From: Batillaria attramentaria
Lineage: Eukaryota > Mollusca > Gastropoda > Batillariidae
Direction: 5' to 3'
NCBI GenBank assembly: GCA_018292915.2
Contig: JACVVK020000148.1
Coordinates: forward strand, 656,001 to 720,000
Length of the DNA: 64,000 nt
The notes beneath the pieces were generated by a model. That model saw nothing but the letters and a program-made list of their open reading frames with translations. It was not told the origin of the DNA and made no database searches. Position numbers and translations under genes: made by a program. This document shows, in pieces, positions 30,433-43,200 of this stretch (position 1 is the first letter of the stretch; each line of letters starts with the position of its first letter).

Positions 30433-32710
30433 CATGCACACACACACACACACACACAACTACGGCTTGTGGCACAAACAGTCATGGCTTCCATTTTCAT
30501 TTGAGTTTCTGAGGAAGGTGTGTGTTTCAAGATCATTTATGAATAATTTGATAATTTGGATTAGTCAAAACTCACAGTAGCAGGTGTGGGTAGTTTGCAA
30601 AACGTTTGAGATGAGTTTTGTGGATGTTGTTCGTCTTCAGACACCAACACGGCACATCTTGCAAAACTGTGTGTACGTTTTGTTGCAGAATTTGTGTGCC
30701 CAAACCTTGGCTTCTTCGAGTTTCTCAAGAAAGAGTACCTTGACCAGATACTAAGCTGGCAGTACCCGTCGGGCTGTTTCGGTGACAACCCTCAAGAGTC
30801 CCAGCCTCAGCAGCCCTTCAAGCTCCCACCCAAACTGGACCTTACCAAGCTCGGGGCAATCCAGAATCCTAAGGACACTTCCAGGGCCAAGAGTCTGGAC
30901 CTCCAGCAGCAGCAACAAGTGCAGCATCAACTCAGCTCCCTGAAATCCAACAACCAGATGCTGAAATCACTGATGGACGAAGCCAGCAAGAGGGGGAAAC
31001 CCCAGGTGAGAGGATCACAACAAATCCAAAACACGAACCTCTTGAATGCGAACCCACTGCTCAAAAACTCAGGGCGGCTGACTCAGAACGTTTTAGGACA
31101 GGACAAGCAGGTGCCTGGTTTCGACTCTTCTTTTGTGAGAGGAACTCCACAGCGTTCGGCAGGTTTGGGTTCCATGCACAAGTTCAACCCAGCTGGAAAT
31201 GGCCAAGAGCTGGGCGGCCAACCACCCCACCAAGGTCTTAGAAGGATGGAAGACATGCCCGTGAGAGGCAACTGGGTGGGGACGAAGAATGACCGAGTTC
31301 AAGGTCAGCCAGTGCCGATCCCTGACCTTCAGGCTGCCAGACTGGGTGGGTCGAGGATGCGCGCTTATGAAACGCAGCAAGGGACTGGGAGAAAGTTGCT
31401 TGTGGAAAAAACCATGCCTGGTAAGGAGCAAATAGTATAGATTCCAAGCTACTGGCTATAAAAACGTGTAGGCAGTATCATAAAACATGTAGCCACTTTT
31501 TACATTGGGTCTGTTCTGATGTGTCGGTTTCATGAACTGCACCAGCAAATGCTTGTATCATGTACATGTCCTGCATTTAAAATTTTTAAAAAGCGTGATG
31601 ACTTAACTCACTTACTCTGCTCCCAAGTTGCTAGATGAATGAAATCCCATGTACATGTATTAGCACTAATAGCAGTGTGGTACCCAATTGTTAGATAGTT
31701 GGAAATGGCTGTTTGCCTTCAAGAACACACCTTTTTTCTTTCACCTGTGTCTTGAAAGGAAGCTCTGTGTAACCTAATTTTCCCAATACCTGGTTCATTT
31801 GACAGTTTCACTGTCTTTCTCTACAGGAGGTTGCCTTGCACACAAGACAGGTGTAGCTGCTGGGGCGTTAGTGATGTACCTGCGCTTCCTCATCGACCCA
31901 GGGCCTCTCGACTTCTTCTCCCAGCATGAGTTCTTTCCAAAAGACCAGAGCATTTTGGGTGATCCTGAAGCCAACAAGAAAATCATGGCCTTCTTGGGCA
32001 ACCAGATGGTTGGGGATCTTGATCAACAGAACCATGCTGCTCTGGAGGACGTGTTTGGAGGAGGCCAGCATGGAGGTGGTGGTGAAGATGAAAATGAAGA
32101 TGAGGAAGATGAGGATGCGGAGTATGATGACCAGGATGAGATGTATCCAGACAGAGGTGGTGCTGATGGTGTGCCAGGTGATGGCCTTCACCAGGAGAAA
32201 AGGGTGGTTCACTTTGGAGCCAATGACAACATAGCTGATGACGACAACGCTAGCGACGATTATGACAATGCAGACGAGGATGAGGATGAAGAATACGCCA
32301 ATGAGGACGAGGATGAAGAGGACGAAGAGGAAGGTCCTGATTACATCAAACGAGTGAAAGGTGATGACAATGCAGCTGCAAACGCTGATGACGACAACAA
32401 CCAGAATGAGGATGACACAGAATACACGTACTACGATGACAACGATAACACGGAGAAAGGAATCATCAAGAAACATAAACCACAACCACCTCCCCAAGCT
32501 GGTGCTAGAATACGCCCTCATAGTCGCCACAAAAGTCACTCTGCTGTCGTAAACGATGACCAGTTTCGACAAGCAGACATGCCTCCCACAAAGACATTCG
32601 TGTTTTTATTATCTGCTTCCTCCATTGTGCTTATTATCTTTATGTACAGGTTTATCAAGAAGCGACGCATCCACTTAAGATACCACTCTAAGGGGTTCCT
32701 CAAACTGTGA
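24478..32710 (+). CDS. C16orf89: C16orf89 (UPF0764)-like secretory or membrane protein with acidic insert and C-terminal membrane segment (six coding exons, 806 aa)
   Basis: The exons are 24478-24664, 27301-27564, 28251-28432, 30149-30320, 30689-31420 and 31827-32710. All introns are GT-AG with phases 1, 1, 0, 1, 1, giving 807 codons with the stop. The ATG at 24478 has good context and begins a signal peptide (MAAAAAVIVMLSLLISSSAS). Family blocks in order are NLDGIFGLKVVEG, the SDECMMEIIGPGTD motif, CGRLMTRRG, DYGITHQLLWTALAEK, FCTNNYYEM, FEFLKKEYLDQILSWQYPSG and GGCLAHKTGVAAGALVMYLR. These parallel human C16orf89, a thyroid-enriched secreted protein of unknown function (DUF4735). Unlike it, residues about 303-511 insert a Q-, N- and G-rich linker between SGCFG and GGCLAHKTG. 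Residues about 597-724 are strongly acidic, and 769-787 form a membrane helix followed by a KKRR tail. Donors of exons 1 and 3 (GTTGGG, GTCTGG) are weak. Topology (lumenal domain, cytosolic tail) is inferred. Confidence 0.88.
25492..27054. mobile_element. DNA transposon-like element with CAGGGATTCACATCC inverted repeats, in intron 1 of the C16orf89-like gene
   Basis: CAGGGATTCACATCC starts at 25492 and its exact reverse complement ends at 27054. The 6-bp word CTACAT lies directly outside both ends (25486-25491 and 27055-27060), reading as a target-site duplication. Related subterminal blocks with GGACAAATGTCC and CCTATTG or CCGATTG words occur near 25545-25625 and 26955-27030. Inside is a GT tract (26126-26187) with a partly duplicated flank on each side, and a segment at about 26764-26880 (CAGAATGCACCAGACTGCAC) that recurs at 42370. 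No intact transposase is encoded. The CAG ends fit the hAT superfamily. Confidence 0.75.
27822..27900 (+). mobile_element. LINE 3' tail fragment
   Basis: AAAGCGCTTTGAGCC, then GGATAAAGCACCTATATTAA and an AATTATTATTAATATT end form the same LINE tail type as at 18481. It lies in intron 2 of the C16orf89-like gene. Confidence 0.45.
28801..29494. mobile_element. Short DNA transposon (MITE-like) with CAGGGCTCCCTAAA inverted repeats
   Basis: CAGGGCTCCCTAAA begins at 28801 and its reverse complement TTTAGGGAGCCCTG ends at 29494, 694 bp apart. The flanks share ATACA (28796-28800 and 29495-29499), a possible 5-bp duplication in AT-rich DNA. No transposase frame is seen. It lies in intron 3 of the C16orf89-like gene. 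Confidence 0.7.
30347..30458. repeat. Long (CA)n microsatellite just after exon 4 of the C16orf89-like gene
   Basis: More than 50 CA units with a few CG and TG interruptions begin about 26 bp beyond the splice donor at 30321. Confidence 0.95.
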
Positions 32711-33013
32711 TACGCAGAGACAATGTGAGCTTGCTAGAAGTAGACACGTGTGTGCATGAGAGCAGCTGTGCTTGTGTGTCTGCTGGTTTCAGATGTGAGT
32801 GAAAGTCATGGGGTGAGTGTGTTCTCTGTTTTTCAAATGTAATTTGTGTACCATGTACTGTAGTGATTTTGTTATTTGAAGATTGGAGCCTTATGTGCAG
32901 TTAAAATCTTGATGGCCCAGTTTGACCCTTCATACATGTATGTGATTTGACTTTCTATACGATTGAGATGAGCACGCTTTATGGCTGATTTGTTTGAACA
33001 AATGTACATTTTT
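32711..33013 (+). other. Start of 3' UTR of the C16orf89-like gene
   Basis: Non-coding sequence after the stop. No AATAAA hexamer was spotted soon after the stop; a clear one is at about 38470, so the 3' end is uncertain. Confidence 0.35.
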
Positions 33014-34203
33014 CAGACCTGTTTACCCTTACGATTTTGGCGTAAAATGTACGATATTCGGGTCGATTTTACGCTTGTACGCCAGGCCTGCGAAAACTAC
33101 GCTTTTCCGGGAGCAAGATTTACGATTTCGTATTTTTTGGTATTTTGCGGTCTGAAGACATTTCCGCTGAGCCATTGTGCTTAACAGGCAGAATCTGATT
33201 GGCTTAAGCTCTCTCTTTGTCCAATCAGAATGCTCGTTTCGGTCAGCGCGCGGGCTCTTTGCTTTTCCGATTCGCAATGGCCGACACGCTTCTCGTACAT
33301 TTTCCTGTGATTAATTCGCATCGGAACAGCCCGGTCTATGGTCTATGGCGTGGAACAAAACATGCAAAAATTCTTACACGGAAGAAATGACGAGGTTGTG
33401 TGCCGGCAACAGTAAGCCAGCGGCGAAGAAACTATCGGCAAGTCCGACGTACCGTGAAATCTTCCTCTGCACTTTCGGTTCAGGATATTTAGCACAACGC
33501 GGTGTTTCAAGACGGATTTCTGTCTCACTCGGAGGGAGAAACGATTGCATTAAAGTGTGCATTTAGTGAGTGGATGTGTTTTCTGACTGGGAATTGTGGG
33601 GTTTTTTTATGGCAGAGGTTCTTTTTTTTTTTTTTTTTTAACATTCAAGCCGGCCATGGAGCTTTCATCTCAGTTTGTGGTCCCTTAGTACGGGCCCACT
33701 ACGGTAGCCGGGCAGTGTAGATCAGATACCTCTAGATGAAAACTAGTGAATCTTACAGACTTTTTCACACCCCGGCCGCCCACTTACACTAGTATTTGCA
33801 CTTGTTGGTTTGTTTTGTTTTTGTAAGAGCAAGTCACAGTCATATAACCAAGATAATGGCATACCTGACAGTCTGACTTTTGTTTTTGAAGACTTGTATG
33901 TCAGTACTAAGGCATTTCATGCTTTGGAAATGTGCGGCATCTGGCAACACTTTAGGTGTCCAGTATGATATTACACACTTACCCAGTCAGTCAACAAAAC
34001 TCAGATTTCTCATTCTTGAATATTTTTATAAACAACATGGACCAAATGATATTGAAAGCACATAAATTGAAAGTCAGCACGCGCATACAGCATTAATTCC
34101 TGGCATTTTGGTCCGTGGTCTAGATTGTACTACTTTTTGCCAAATTGTACTACTTTTTGCTTCTGATCTTACTACTTCTCAATGCTGAGGGTAAACAGGT
34201 CTG
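33014..34203. mobile_element. DNA transposon-like element with CAGACCTGTTTACCCT inverted repeats
   Basis: CAGACCTGTTTACCCT starts at 33014 and its exact reverse complement ends at 34203, giving 16-bp termini 1190 bp apart. ATTTTT lies immediately outside both ends (33008-33013 and 34204-34209), a possible 6-bp target duplication. The interior holds a non-repetitive stretch around 33345-33560 with short open frames that I do not recognise. No transposase domain is visible. Confidence 0.7.
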
Positions 34204-37200
34204 ATTTTTGCGCTTTATTTACATGTTATAAGGTCTGCGTTTGCTTACATTTTGTTTTGCTTAATTTTTTTAGTGAAGGTTTTGTTGACAACTTGAAACT
34301 GCCTGGCGTTTTGTTTTAGCAATCTCAAATTGTCTTTAAACAGTTTACTTGTGATGTACTGATATTAGGTGGTACATGTATTGTTTTGTGAAGTCACTGA
34401 AAGTTGATGACAAACAGGAAGTAGGAAAGCAGGTTTAACCAGAATAAGGTGATGAATGTGAATGTAAACTAAACTCCTCCTTACTGTCATGGATGTGCCA
34501 GAGTGCTTGTATGTCTCCATGCCAACATGCTGAAATTTGGGTGGCTGATTCTTGCCAGTGATTCAGATCCAGGCATGGCAACAGTGGCGTGAAAATGGCA
34601 TCAATAGAAAATGACTGTCTGCAGCTGAAATCCAACTAACACAGAAAGTTGATTCTGAAAGGAAGTTAGAACTGTGCATTTTCTCTAGTTAGGAAGAATT
34701 GTAATCACGGTTGTGTGCTGAGCAGGTCCATCTGCTTATGCCAAAATTTCATGATCACATTAGTATTCTCATTGACTGATTTTGACGGATTGGTGGCTTC
34801 CTCAGCATTTCTGGGGTACATACATGTACATGAGTCCTTTGGCGCTGTTATGAGAAAACATGCTGTATGTACCTTGCCTGTTTAGAGAATTGCATTTGTA
34901 GACGATAGATGCGTGTAGTGAGCAGACAACACAGATGCTGACCCATGCCTCACAGGGTTATGGAAAAACAGCAGTGGAGCAGATTTTTGTCAGACTGGCC
35001 TTAGAATTCCTGTAGCTGTCCCTGCTGCATGTGGGGCGCTCCTTCACTTGGCTAAATGTGAAAAAATAACCCTCAGTCGGCTGTGAACTTTAAAAAAAAG
35101 TTTGTTTTTTTTGTGTTTTTTTGTTGTTGTTGTTGTTGTTTTGGTGGTTGTTGTGTTTTTTGTGGGTTTTTTTTTAGGTGGGTATTTTTTTTGGTTTTGG
35201 TGTTGTTTTTTTATTGGGTTTTTTTGTTGTTGTTGTGGGGGTTTTGTGTGTGTGTGTGTGTGTTTTGGGGTTTGTTTGTTTTTTTGTTGTTTTTTTTGGG
35301 GGGGGGGGGGGGGTTGTTGTTGTTTTTTTGGGGGGGTGCACAACTCTTTTCACTCATTTGAATTTATCTTCCTAAACACAATTTTTAAATTTATCATGAA
35401 CAAACTGTAACTGCTGTGATGTTAGCAAAAATTAGTTCACTTGTTGTTTTGTTGTAATTGGTGTGTCATATTTTTTCTAAAGGCGTTTGTGCAATTTATT
35501 GTCTCTGGTGAAATCAATCACCAGAGATTTTATTCTTGATGCATGGGTGTATTTAGCTTATTGCCAGCAGGTGTTCCGCTATCATTTTATATAGGCTTCT
35601 AAGTGTGTACATAACATTTGGTTTGTACATTGTATCTCTTTCAGTGCCCATGTGTGTGATGATGATGCCTTTCTAAATACCGCAATTTATACTGGTATAC
35701 AGTGTATATATATATATCTTCGTATCTGCTGAACACCTTTAATAGGGTGCCAATTCTGACAGAGTCACTGTCCGGAAAGGAAAGAAAAAGGATTTTGCTG
35801 ACTTTCTTTTCATTCTGTGTGTTTTCATCTCAAATCAAAATTAGTAAGTCAATGGTACCAGTGCATCGAGTTGCCCTGGCTTCAGACGAGTTCAGTGTTG
35901 TGTAGCTTGACCAATTGACCACCCAGACTGAGTGTTTTACTTCAGAATCAGACATCTAGAAGTACAATAGAATCAGGATGCTGGTTGCACACATAGAAAC
36001 AGGTGTTTCATCTTCCATGTCCATGTCTAATTGTTCCACAGAGTGTTGTGCAGTTCATTGCATTGAAAGTTGTCCTAGGGATGCATTTCGTGTGCATGTG
36101 TTTTGTGTGGTTAGCATGTTTTATCCTTGTTTAATTTTAACCTTAGAATTCTGTGAACAGCCATTTGTAGATGTCCCCTCCATATACTTCTGCTGTGCAA
36201 ATCTCTGTACTCTCTCTCTATATATACACATGTATATGTATATAAACGCTTGTTTTCAAAAAGGAAATCCATTTTATACATACGGTAGCATGCTAATAAT
36301 GTCATGACTGAGCAGACATCCATACTTTTATGTGTCTTTTTTCGACAGACTACCAGTGTTACTGAGTGCTTATTTTTGTATTTGGAACATATGGTAAGGG
36401 ATTTTAATCATAATCAGCATCATCATGGTGAAACACTGATTCAACATACATGTACACCAAGAGCATGGACTGAGATATGGAAGTTCAACTTTCTTTTAGG
36501 ATTACACACATGTTATGAAGGAAATTACCCATAATCATAATTGATTAACAAGCTGTATTTTATTCTGTAGGTCGTGTGACAGTATTTTTCTCTCTCCACA
36601 CAGACTTTTTTATGTATGTGTATTACATAAAATCAGAATGACCATTGCTTTAAGGTTTTCTAGTTTTCAAAACAGGAAAACCACATAATCAAACATTAGC
36701 AAGAAAAATCAAAATTTGTGTGTCAGTTTTTTCACATCATTTTTAGTTTTTACTTTGTGCAGTGTTCATTTGCAGTATTGATTCTTGCCATATGTATGGT
36801 TTTGTACCTGCATCTTATGCTGTATAATACGAAAACAGTTCAGGTCCTGTTACTGATTGGAAACACTGAAAACAGCACCAGAAACACCAGCATCAGACTG
36901 ACGTTTAGGGCTAGTAATCTAGGTTGAATGAGGTTTCAGGTTAGTAACCTAGGCTGAAGGTTTTTACATTTGTGCATGTACATGTATTTATTTTAACTAT
37001 GCTTAGCAGTGTTTCTGGTGGTGTTTTTGGTGAACAGTAACTGAGTAAGACCTGAATGGTTCATATAGCCTAATCCCAAGACAGCTATGTCGTTTATGGT
37101 GTTGTGATAACTGAAAATGTAAATGTTTGTGTGTGGTTTATGGCTGAGCAAATCTGTGGAAAATTACAAACATTAGGGCACAGATTGAGTTTACAGCTAC

Positions 37201-37411
37201 TGCAATGTTCAGTAATCAATATTTACACTTGATTTTTAATTTTGAATATTGTTTACTATCAAACTGTTTTGTCCCCAATTTTTTTTGGTGTCATATTATC
37301 TGCTTATTGCTGGTATATATATGTATATTTTTCTGATCATGTGTAATTTGCCGTCAGCATTTCAGGAACTGAAATATCTAAAGTATATGTACCAGTAGTA
37401 CAGTTATTTAG
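34204..37411. other. No gene recognised; 3' flank of the C16orf89-like gene
   Basis: The stretch has a strongly T- and G-biased low-complexity block at about 35091-35336, with a 16-base G run at 35298-35313. No plausible exon was found. Confidence 0.35.
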
Positions 37412-37424
37412 AGCCACTAGGGTA

Positions 37425-37836
37425 CTTATTTACTTACTTAGGCCCATGGCCCCAAGTGGAGCATAGGCCATCGACCCTTCACCATCGCACTCTGTTCTGG
37501 GCTACTCTTGCCACTCCAGTCCAGTTGGTCCCCCGCCTATCTGCCTCAGTGTCCTGCCTCCAGCTGTTGCGAGGCCGGCCTCTCTTCCTTTTCCCCTGCG
37601 GGTTCCATGTCAGGGCTTGGCGTGTAGTGCTGGATGCTGGCTTCCTGAGGGTGTGTCCAATCCAGCCCCACTTCCTCCGTAGGATCTGCTTGGCCAGTGG
37701 TTCCTGTCCCACTCGCTCCCATAGCTCTTCGTTTCGGATCTTCTCTGGCCATCGGATGTTGAATATCACCTCAGAGAGGTGTTGAAAAATGTCTGGATCT
37801 TGACTTCTGCTGCATCGTCTTTGTTGTCCTCCATGT
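37425..37836 (-). mobile_element. 5'-truncated LINE fragment, second copy, with 13-bp target-site duplication
   Basis: The minus strand encodes the same reverse-transcriptase C-terminus as the 4222-4889 copy: FNIRWPEKIRNEELWERVG, then RRKWGWIGHTLRKP and GKRKRGRPRNSWRQD. The 3' end, on the left, is a TAAG/TAAA tail at 37425-37441. AGCCACTAGGGTA occurs at 37412-37424 and again at 37837-37849, a clean 13-bp target duplication. Near the 5' end this copy keeps TWRTTKTMQQK-like codons that the other copy has lost, but carries its own small insertion. It is truncated and dead. Confidence 0.88.
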
Positions 37837-37849
37837 AGCCACTAGGGTA

Positions 37850-39930
37850 GTGAAGTTGTTGTTGTTGTTTTTTAAAAGTGTGAATGGCGTATGTATGCTT
37901 GCTGTTCAAAATTAAGATCTGGGAGTAATCATTTGCATATGTCAACACCGGATACACATAAACCAGGTGAACATGAACACTTATGTGTATGTGCTTGATT
38001 AAATCAAACTTTTGTCACTGTCCTTGTGACAAGCAAAACATTCATTGTTTTTACAGTTTTTCTGACGTCTTTTATTATAGCCTACATATTTTTCTGCATA
38101 GGACTCCTCTCCTACTTCCTGTCCATGAAAACCTGACCCGATGAAAGTACAGTTGTAATGTATGTCTGAAGGGCAGTATCATACTCAGGAGAGGTGAAAG
38201 GAAAGAACTGTGTCATATCTTTAGACTACCACAAATTGCCCACCATCTAAAGTTGGAGCCCTGCACTGTGAATTGCATTTCATTGCTGAAAGTGATAGGC
38301 ACCCAGTATTGCATTCAGTGGTTTTCTGTATGTACTCAAGTTGGAGATACATGTACTAAGGGTCAGAGAAGAAAGCCGCTTTTAAGTTAATGCTGCGGGT
38401 AATGCTGCCATTTATGTAAGAGTGTGTGTGTGTGTGTGTGTGTGCACGTGTGCATGTACTTGTATGTTCCAATAAATGCTTGTTTTGTAGCGTAGGAGTA
38501 TTTATCAGCTTCTGCCGCCAATACAAGTCCTCTCACTCACTCACCCACTGATACTGCAAGGTATTTTAATTTGGTACATCCATGATGAATGTAATCATCA
38601 GACCAAAGACCGTAGATAATGGTCTTTGATCAGACTGACAAAAGCTTTCAGCTTTGAAACTCCTTGTGTCGATGGTAATGTTTGTGCTTAGGATTTACAT
38701 TAGGAAATGGAATCTCGCATAGTCAGCTGGCTACAAAATCAATGGTGGCAGCTCCTGCCCCAACAGATTTACACTCCATAACCATCGTTTCATAACCTGT
38801 CCTTCTCACCTCTATCACAGACACGTTTTGCACCTGTTGTACAAGGCTTGTTTTTGAGACAGTAAATTCCAAAGTGGAAAGATTTTTTTTTTTTGTCCTC
38901 TGTTGTTCCTCTTTTGGTCAGGTGCTTTTTATTCTCTTTCAATGTATGTTGAATCTTTGACCCTAGACAGTACACAGTTCATAAACTGCAGTTCATGTGT
39001 GTACTTGAAGTGATTGTGGAATGCTCATTTGATTAAAATGTATTCAGTAAACTTTACAGAAGAAGAGTACACTAGTTCATGTGTGGTACTGTTTGGTTTG
39101 TTTGTTTTTTTGTTTTGTTACATTTTCTTTGTTTAAAAAGGGTTTTTTTTTTATATCCAGGCTGGGGAATTGCCAGGCATTTGGCAATTTTCAGTCAAAT
39201 TCCTTATTTCAGCCAAAGAAAAGGTTTCAGCCGAAGAAAAGGAAGGGGGAAAAGGTTGAGCACCATCATGTATCATGCCACAGTATATGGGACTTCCGTT
39301 TTGAAGGCTTGCATATATCAGTACCAAGGCAGTATGAATTTAACTTTTGGGTACCAGTAGAGGCAGTGAAATGCCTTTCAAAATGCTAAAATTTGGTGGG
39401 GGTTTTGTTTTTTGTTTTTTTAGTGGGGCGTATCCACTGTGGTCCCACAAAAGTGTATTACTGCTGCATCCCGGCCTAGATTTCAGTCTCTTTTTTTCAG
39501 CAATTCCCCAACCAGAATATTAAGCGTGTGATTTATCAACATATTATGTATATCAATAGATAATAATAGATCTCTGTTGCGAAACAACTTAAAAACACGA
39601 CCAAGTGGGTGTGTCTAACTTGGGTTGTCGCCCATGGTGTACAGAAAATTGCTCTAAGTCCCGAAGTACCCCGGTTTTCGCAGAAACCGCAGGCTGTCTG
39701 AATCAGTGTAGCTGAAAATTCAACCAAGGAATAAACAAGTATAGGAAAAATGTGGTCGGTCGCACACGTGCGCAAACAAAACTGTATTTCCATAGACCCC
39801 GGAGCAAAAGTACAGAAGAAAGGTTAACACTATTTCAGAGTGACGTCCCTTCCGTCAGGCGACGCCGAAGGAATCACGCGACCAGGCACAAGTCATATGC
39901 CTACCAGGAAGGACCAAGAAATAATTCATC
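37850..39930. other. Intergenic region between the C16orf89-like gene and ML gene A; no gene recognised
   Basis: It contains an AATAAA at about 38470, a GT tract at about 38421-38445, the inverted-repeat element at 39160-39513 and the presumptive promoter of ML gene A. The small open frames do not resemble known proteins. Confidence 0.35.
39160..39513. mobile_element. Short inverted-repeat element, related to 46600-46985
   Basis: GGCTGGGGAATTGCC at 39160 is mirrored by CAATTCCCCAACC at 39501-39513 (13 bp, one mismatch). A diverged relative at about 46600-46985 shares the words TTTTCAGCCAAA, ATCATGTATCATG, CAGTACCAAGGCAGTAT, TGCCAGTAGAGGC-like and AAATTCCCCAGCC. Both look like old non-autonomous DNA elements. 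No clear target duplication. Confidence 0.5.
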
Positions 39931-40219
39931 ATGGCTTCGATCAACATCATCGCGACTTTCGTTCTCTCCGCTGTTGTGTGTGTTCAGTCGTGTTCTCCCA
40001 TGTACAAAGACTGCGGTAAGTTAGTCGTGCAGATAAACATTCGGGTTTTCTTTAGTTGCGGTGCAGTGGATCGGAAAAGGTCACGAACGGCATCAAAGTG
40101 TCTTCAAGGTAACCTGAGGACACGGTGTGGTAAAACTGAACTCTTTGTAATACATGAGTTCTAATATTTGGAAATTGTGATGTTTGGCAATGATTACTGA
40201 GCTCCATCTGGCAAGCAGT

Positions 40220-40277
<58 letters not shown>

Positions 40278-43200
40278 CTTATTGTTTAACAATTTTTGTG
40301 TGGAGATGAACACTTAGTACAATATGTATAGTGTTTTTTATTTTTGTTTTGTTCAAGCCGATCAGCTTGACCAGTTTTCGTACACGCGCGCACACACACA
40401 GTCGCACACACAGAGTTGGAGGTAGTTGTAAGTTCTGTACAATTGCATATATTCTACCTTCCTCTTTATTTTCAAATATTGACGCTCTATGGATGCTTAT
40501 GGTTCAAACAGCCAGGGCAGTACTCTGCCATTTACCCTTTACTGTATGCATGCTTTTGTGTAAAGGCTGATCCGCTTGAACAGTTCACACGCACGCACGC
40601 ACGCACACACACACACACACACACACACAGAGCTGGAAGTAGATCTGCACACTTGCACTGTCTCCCTTTACAGTATACAACTTTACAGTATATACACTTT
40701 GAAATAGAATTATGTCACAATTTTTGTCAACAGGCTCTGTTAAAGGAAAGGTGATTTCTGTCTCCTACAATGGAACTTGCATTGACAAAAAAGTGATGCT
40801 GAAGCAGAAGACATATGCGGGCATTACCATCGAATTTCAGTCCAGTGAGTACATAATTAGTTCGACCCTATATGTTCAGTGTTTTTTACAACAGCTCTGG
40901 TAGTGCAGTAGATTCGGTAAGATACATGTAGTCCACTGTTCGCAGGGAAGGAAGAGTGGTTGCATGTGTCGAGCAAAAGAGAGTTCAGCAAGCATTGGAA
41001 TTTTGTCATCGAATACACAAACTTCCACAGCAGTAAAGTCGGTCTCCTGCAAAAATGAAATAGTATCAGCAGGAAAAATAATTTGGTTTACAAAGCAAAC
41101 AAACAAAACAAACCAAAAAAAAGGAAAGAAAAGCATCAGTTTAGCTCTTCCCTGGATTTCTCATGTTCAAATGCTCAAAAGTCATGTTCAAATGCTGCTA
41201 CCGCCCATTTCAGTCACTTGAACGGTCAGCATAGCTTCCTTAACTGCTGGGCAACTCTTGCGGGCAGGCTATAATGTTGAAATATGTCATATTGGCCTTG
41301 CATGTGTAGTCGACCGTGGTGCATCGTTTGACAATGGTGGCTGTGAGAGCAAGTGGAAATGGGAGTGGGTTCTGCTGTAGGGGGTGAAGTCAGAGTGTGT
41401 TGGCACCCGATTTTCTTCAGGTCCATGTCAGTGCAGCAGCACTGTGCATTGCTTGCAACAAGGATGTATCCATTCCAGTCGAGGTCTTGCTACTTTGACA
41501 GACTACCTCCACGCAAAGAAACATCTACAGAAGTGGTCATCTGTTTTACTGTCAGTGTGTGACCTATCAAATTTCAAGAAACAAGTGTCTGGTGAATGTT
41601 GTGTGTAGTGTTTACGCCAGTTGCGCTTGTTGAAATGGTTTGATTGTTCAGTCTAATTATACTATGGGGTCACAGCGCCCCCTATACCTTGATACCTTTG
41701 TTTCTCTTTCACAGATGAAGTTACCCCAACCCTGAAAACTGTGGTCCACGGGGTGGTTGCTGGGGTGTCTATTCCATTTCCTGTCGGAAACCCAGATGCC
41801 TGCAAGGACTCAAATGTAACATGTCCACTACAGTCAGGCAAGACCTACACATATTCTTCAGTCATCTACGTCAGTCCATCCTACCCTCAAGTAAGCCCCA
41901 TTCATTTTAACTACATGTAACTTCCTTCATCACTATCAGCTGTAAAATACAATCGTCAATATGGTCCTTGTTGACTGCCACCATTGATTTAAATTTAAAT
42001 TTGGGCAGATTGCAGCTTTTTTTTAATGTTGTTTGTTTGTTTGTTTTTTTATAGAATCTCTCACACAAGAGTGCAGAGTCCCATGATTTTGTCTTTATTT
42101 ACTGCCTTTTTTTTTTTTTTTTTCAATGAGGTTTGTGTTTCTGACCATCATTTCGCTTTAAAATATGTATGAGGAAAATTAAATCATAAAACATGAAGTC
42201 AAAGTCACAGTCTCAATGTGTGTCAGCGTCTGGCTATCCAAACTGAAATCTCTAACACCCTGACTCTGAAATAGCAGGCACATGTACGCACAGAGATTTC
42301 ACAAAATGTGATCTTTTCTCTGGCAGCTAATTTTTTAAAGAAGTTTCATACACTTCATTCAATCATTGAAAATTTAATGCCAGAATGCACCAGATGGCAC
42401 AGATTTTGATCTCCATTTTTTTTTTGGTGGGGGGGGGGGGGGGGGGAGGGGGGAATGCCCCCAGACCCACCAATGACCATCTTCCACACCACACCCAAAA
42501 CATTTCCCCTTTTAATTCCTTTGGCACTTCTGACCTTTGATCCACTTCTCTGCTCTCTTTGCTTTAAAAAGAATACAACATGTAGCTGCTTAAAGGCTGA
42601 GCCGGACTGTAAAGGCGCTCGGAAAGTCTGGAACCAGATTCTTCCAAATGTGACAGGGTCACATTGGAGGACGTTCTGAAATTGCTGAGCAATAAAGCAA
42701 AATATGAGATCGATCATCTGCATGAATATGGGCTCCATCCTAGGCTTCCGATCTGTATCCAACCTGCTTGAAAAATCAGCTTTATGGCCTCTGTGAACTG
42801 TCAAACTTTCAGGTGGTTAGAATCTGATCAAGGCAGAGTATATATAGATACATGTATGTGTGATGTCACCTGACACATCCATCAAACATATTTAATGAGA
42901 CCATGTGTACTTCAGAGCCCATCACAGCATGCAATACACACAAAACAAAGAAGCCCAGCAAAGAGAATGCAGCATGAAGCAATTCAAGTCCTTTTCAAAG
43001 AATGTAACAGTTCCAAAATAATACTTTGATATCACTCACAGAACACACCATTACCTGCATGTTGGCATGTTTACATTCCATTGCCACGTGCGTGTGCTGG
43101 TTATAGACACACTCCGCCCATTCTTCATATATATGTGAATGGGCACATCTGCGCATGAAATCTTACAGTGTCACGAGTTCAGCGTTCTATTGGAAGTGGT

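Noticed and set aside
31868..32572. 234-codon minus-strand open frame opposite the last C16orf89-like exon
   Set aside because: It is the antisense of the acidic GAT/GAG-rich coding stretch and resembles nothing; the plus strand is the coding one.
35044..35343. Low-complexity protein frames around 35.1-35.4 kb
   Set aside because: They arise from a T/G-biased simple-sequence block with no coding signal.
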